From: Actinomycetota bacterium
Lineage (GTDB): Bacteria; Actinomycetota; Actinomycetes; S36-B12
DNA length: 13,578 nucleotides
Assembly: GCA_016870425.1 (NCBI GenBank)
Contig: VGBQ01000052.1
Location: 1-13,578, forward strand
Direction: 5' to 3'
Below, piece by piece: positions 12,109 through 13,578 of this stretch. The translations under genes were made by a program, and so were the position numbers. The notes below the pieces were generated by a model. The model searched no databases. It was not told where the DNA came from and worked only from the letters and a program-made list of their open reading frames with translations. How positions within the stretch are numbered: position 1 is the first letter of the stretch; each line of letters opens with the position of its first letter.

Positions 12109-13269
12109 GTGCGGAACCGAGTCACCGGGCATCGGCGGACTCTTGGCCTGAGCGTGACGGTGGCGTTTGCCGGTGTCCTAGCCGCGGGTTGCGCGGCGGC
12201 GCCCGTGAGTGGAGAGCCCTCCGGCCTCCCGGAACGGAAACTGACTGACGTGCTCACCAGCGCGTACGCCGAGTTCAGCTTCCCCGGTGCCATCGCGGGG
12301 GTGTGGTCGCCGGCGGGTGAATGGGTGGGCAGCGTCGGCACGGCAACTGCCGGCACCGAGGAGGCCCTCACGCCCGGTCACCACACTCGGATCGGCAGTA
12401 TCACCAAGACCTTCACCGTCACGCTTCTCCTGCAGGAGGTCAGCAGAGGCTCGCTCGCGCTCGACGACACAATCGGGAAGTTCGTGTCGGGGCTACCCAA
12501 CGGTGAGAGAGCCACCCTGCGGGATTTGGCGCAGATGACCAGCGGCATCCCGAGTTACACCGCGCAGGAGTCCTTTCTCAGCGATCACTTCGACAATGTC
12601 GATCGCGCATTCACCGCCCGGGAGCTCCTCAACTACGTGACTGACCTCGAGCCGCTGTTTGCTCCCGGCACGGCGTACGACTACTCCAACACCAACACCG
12701 TCGCCCTCGGCATGGCAGTGGAGGCCGCCACGGGCAAGGACCTGGGATCACTCTTCACCGAACGCATCATTGAGCCGCTGGGCCTGACAGGCACGGTCTG
12801 GCCGAGTGAGTCGGCCGCGCTCCCGGCACCGTACCTATCGGGGCAGACCCTGGAGGGCTCACCCGAGGGTGAGCTGAAGGACTCGACCACCTGGAATCCC
12901 TCAACCGCCAATGCTGCCGGCGAGATGATCTCCACCCTCGCCGACCTTGGCGTGTGGGCGCGTGCCCTGGGCACGGGTGAGGGAATTCTGGATCCGGCTG
13001 CCCAGGCGCTTCGCCTCGCATCCTTCGAAGAGAACCTCGCCATCCCCGGCAATAGTCCCGCTGATGTGTACGGCCTCGGGGCGGCGTCCGGGGACGGCTG
13101 GATTGGCCACGTGGGCGAGATCGCTGGCTACTCCTCGGCGATCCTCTCCAATCCGACGACCCAGACGTCGATCGTCGTCTTGGTCAACAGCAACGTTGAA
13201 GTGAGCGGGGATCTGTCCGCCGCACCCGTCATCATGTCGCGCCTCCGCGAGGTGATGGCGGCGGGCTAG
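12109..13269 (+). CDS. serine hydrolase lipoprotein, beta-lactamase / D-alanyl-D-alanine carboxypeptidase family
   Basis: This 386-residue protein has a lipoprotein signal: basic MRNRVTGHRR, a hydrophobic core, then VLAAGC with the lipidated cysteine near residue 28. The mature part has the class C beta-lactamase/DD-peptidase fold motifs: SITK (nucleophile Ser97, Lys100), YSN (Tyr192), and an HVG triad (334-336) in place of KTG. TSGIPSY and GTAYDYSNTNTVALG are typical context. Likely roles are D-amino acid peptide, ester or wall-peptide hydrolysis at the outer face of the membrane. Resistance to beta-lactams cannot be claimed, since most members of this family (PF00144) are not resistance enzymes. 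The open frame reaches back to 11131, but GTG 12109 is chosen from the signal peptide and the -10 box. A hairpin overlaps its stop codon. Confidence 0.93.
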   Translation: MRNRVTGHRRTLGLSVTVAFAGVLAAGCAAAPVSGEPSGLPERKLTDVLTSAYAEFSFPGAIAGVWSPAGEWVGSVGTATAGTEEALTPGHHTRIGSITKTFTVTLLLQEVSRGSLALDDTIGKFVSGLPNGERATLRDLAQMTSGIPSYTAQESFLSDHFDNVDRAFTARELLNYVTDLEPLFAPGTAYDYSNTNTVALGMAVEAATGKDLGSLFTERIIEPLGLTGTVWPSESAALPAPYLSGQTLEGSPEGELKDSTTWNPSTANAAGEMISTLADLGVWARALGTGEGILDPAAQALRLASFEENLAIPGNSPADVYGLGAASGDGWIGHVGEIAGYSSAILSNPTTQTSIVVLVNSNVEVSGDLSAAPVIMSRLREVMAAG

Positions 13270-13285
13270 CGCTGTGGCGCAGCCC
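13263..13285. terminator. hairpin between convergent genes, probable terminator
   Basis: GGGCT, a bulged A, GCGC, loop TGTG, GCGC and AGCCC form a 9-bp GC stem overlapping the TAG stop of the serine hydrolase gene. There is no T tract, which is common in high-GC actinobacteria. It could also serve the convergent small gene on the other strand. Confidence 0.45.
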
Positions 13286-13342
13286 CAACTACTCGCCGAA
13301 TTCTTCCAGCGCGATGACGTGCAAGCCGAGGGCGGTTCGTTC

Positions 13343-13570
13343 CTACTTCGGCACTCCACTGACGCTCCCCGCGGGGAACTTCCGCGCGCGACCGACGCGC
13401 ACGAGCAACACGCAGACGAGTGCCAGCACCGCGCCGATAACACCATTGACGTGCAGGCCCGCGGCGATGCTCTCGGCGATGACCTCGCTCGTCTCGACTC
13501 CGGAGGGCAGAGGCGCGGCGTACTGGCTCATGAGATCCACTGACGTTGACGACGACTGGATCTCTCCCAT
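13343..13570 (-). CDS. small single-helix membrane protein, unrecognised
   Basis: The frame gives 75 residues from ATG 13570, or 62 from ATG 13531 (MSQYAAPLP...). The second start is attractive because codon use is more GC-rich from there on, but neither has a strong ribosome site, and the upstream region is cut off by the window edge 8 nt away. One transmembrane helix is clear (GVIGAVLALVCVLLVRVG), followed by a basic segment RARKF on the likely cytoplasmic side. The N-terminal part is polar (SGVETSEVIAESIAAGL). There is no signal cleavage site. I recognise no family. It converges on the serine hydrolase gene with 73 nt between the stops, occupied by a hairpin. It could be the end of a longer unit to the right. 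Confidence 0.5.
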   Translation of the reverse strand: MGEIQSSSTSVDLMSQYAAPLPSGVETSEVIAESIAAGLHVNGVIGAVLALVCVLLVRVGRARKFPAGSVSGVPK

Positions 13571-13578
13571 GAGACTCG

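Overview
The window looks like a chromosomal stretch of a high-GC, mycothiol-producing actinobacterium. The evidence is the GC-rich third codon positions, an MshC-type cysteine ligase, an actinobacterial Vms1/Rf1-like (acVLRF1) protein, and many start codons 6-7 nt after a TAnnnT -10 box, which is typical of leaderless actinobacterial mRNAs. No rRNA, tRNA, CRISPR array, insertion sequence or phage gene was seen. All assignments come from reading the sequence; no database search was run.

Left block (1-5355, all minus strand), in transcription order: mshC (carries a frameshift), a TetR-family regulator, the beta subunit and then the biotin-carrying alpha subunit of a 3-methylcrotonyl-CoA carboxylase, and the first 66 codons of HMG-CoA lyase, which runs off the left edge. 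The last three belong to leucine catabolism (3-methylcrotonyl-CoA to acetoacetate plus acetyl-CoA). Three junctions are 4-nt GTGA stop/start overlaps. The only real gap lies between tetR and the carboxylase beta gene. It holds a well-spaced promoter (TTGCCC, 17 nt, TAGAGT) whose predicted start point lies inside a perfect 8-4-8 inverted repeat, a likely TetR operator.

Centre (5356-7844): mshC and ung (uracil-DNA glycosylase) diverge from a 114-bp spacer with 27-bp perfect inverted repeats. The repeats, both -10 boxes and both start codons share one exact symmetry centre. ung converges on a GSAM-like class III aminotransferase, with the two stop codons sharing CTAG. A DUF2237 gene lies upstream of the aminotransferase on the same strand.

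Right block (7961-13269, plus strand): a secreted LIP-type lipase with an in-frame TAG in its signal peptide, an acVLRF1 peptidyl-tRNA hydrolase-like gene, a TMEM175-family membrane protein, an uncertain Cys-rich small ORF, an unrecognised secreted protein, and a beta-lactamase-fold serine hydrolase lipoprotein that ends in a hairpin. A small one-helix membrane protein on the minus strand fills the right edge.

The points most worth checking are the symmetric divergent promoter at 5355-5470, the frameshift in mshC, the amber codon in the lipase signal peptide, and the operator/promoter in front of the methylcrotonyl-CoA carboxylase genes.
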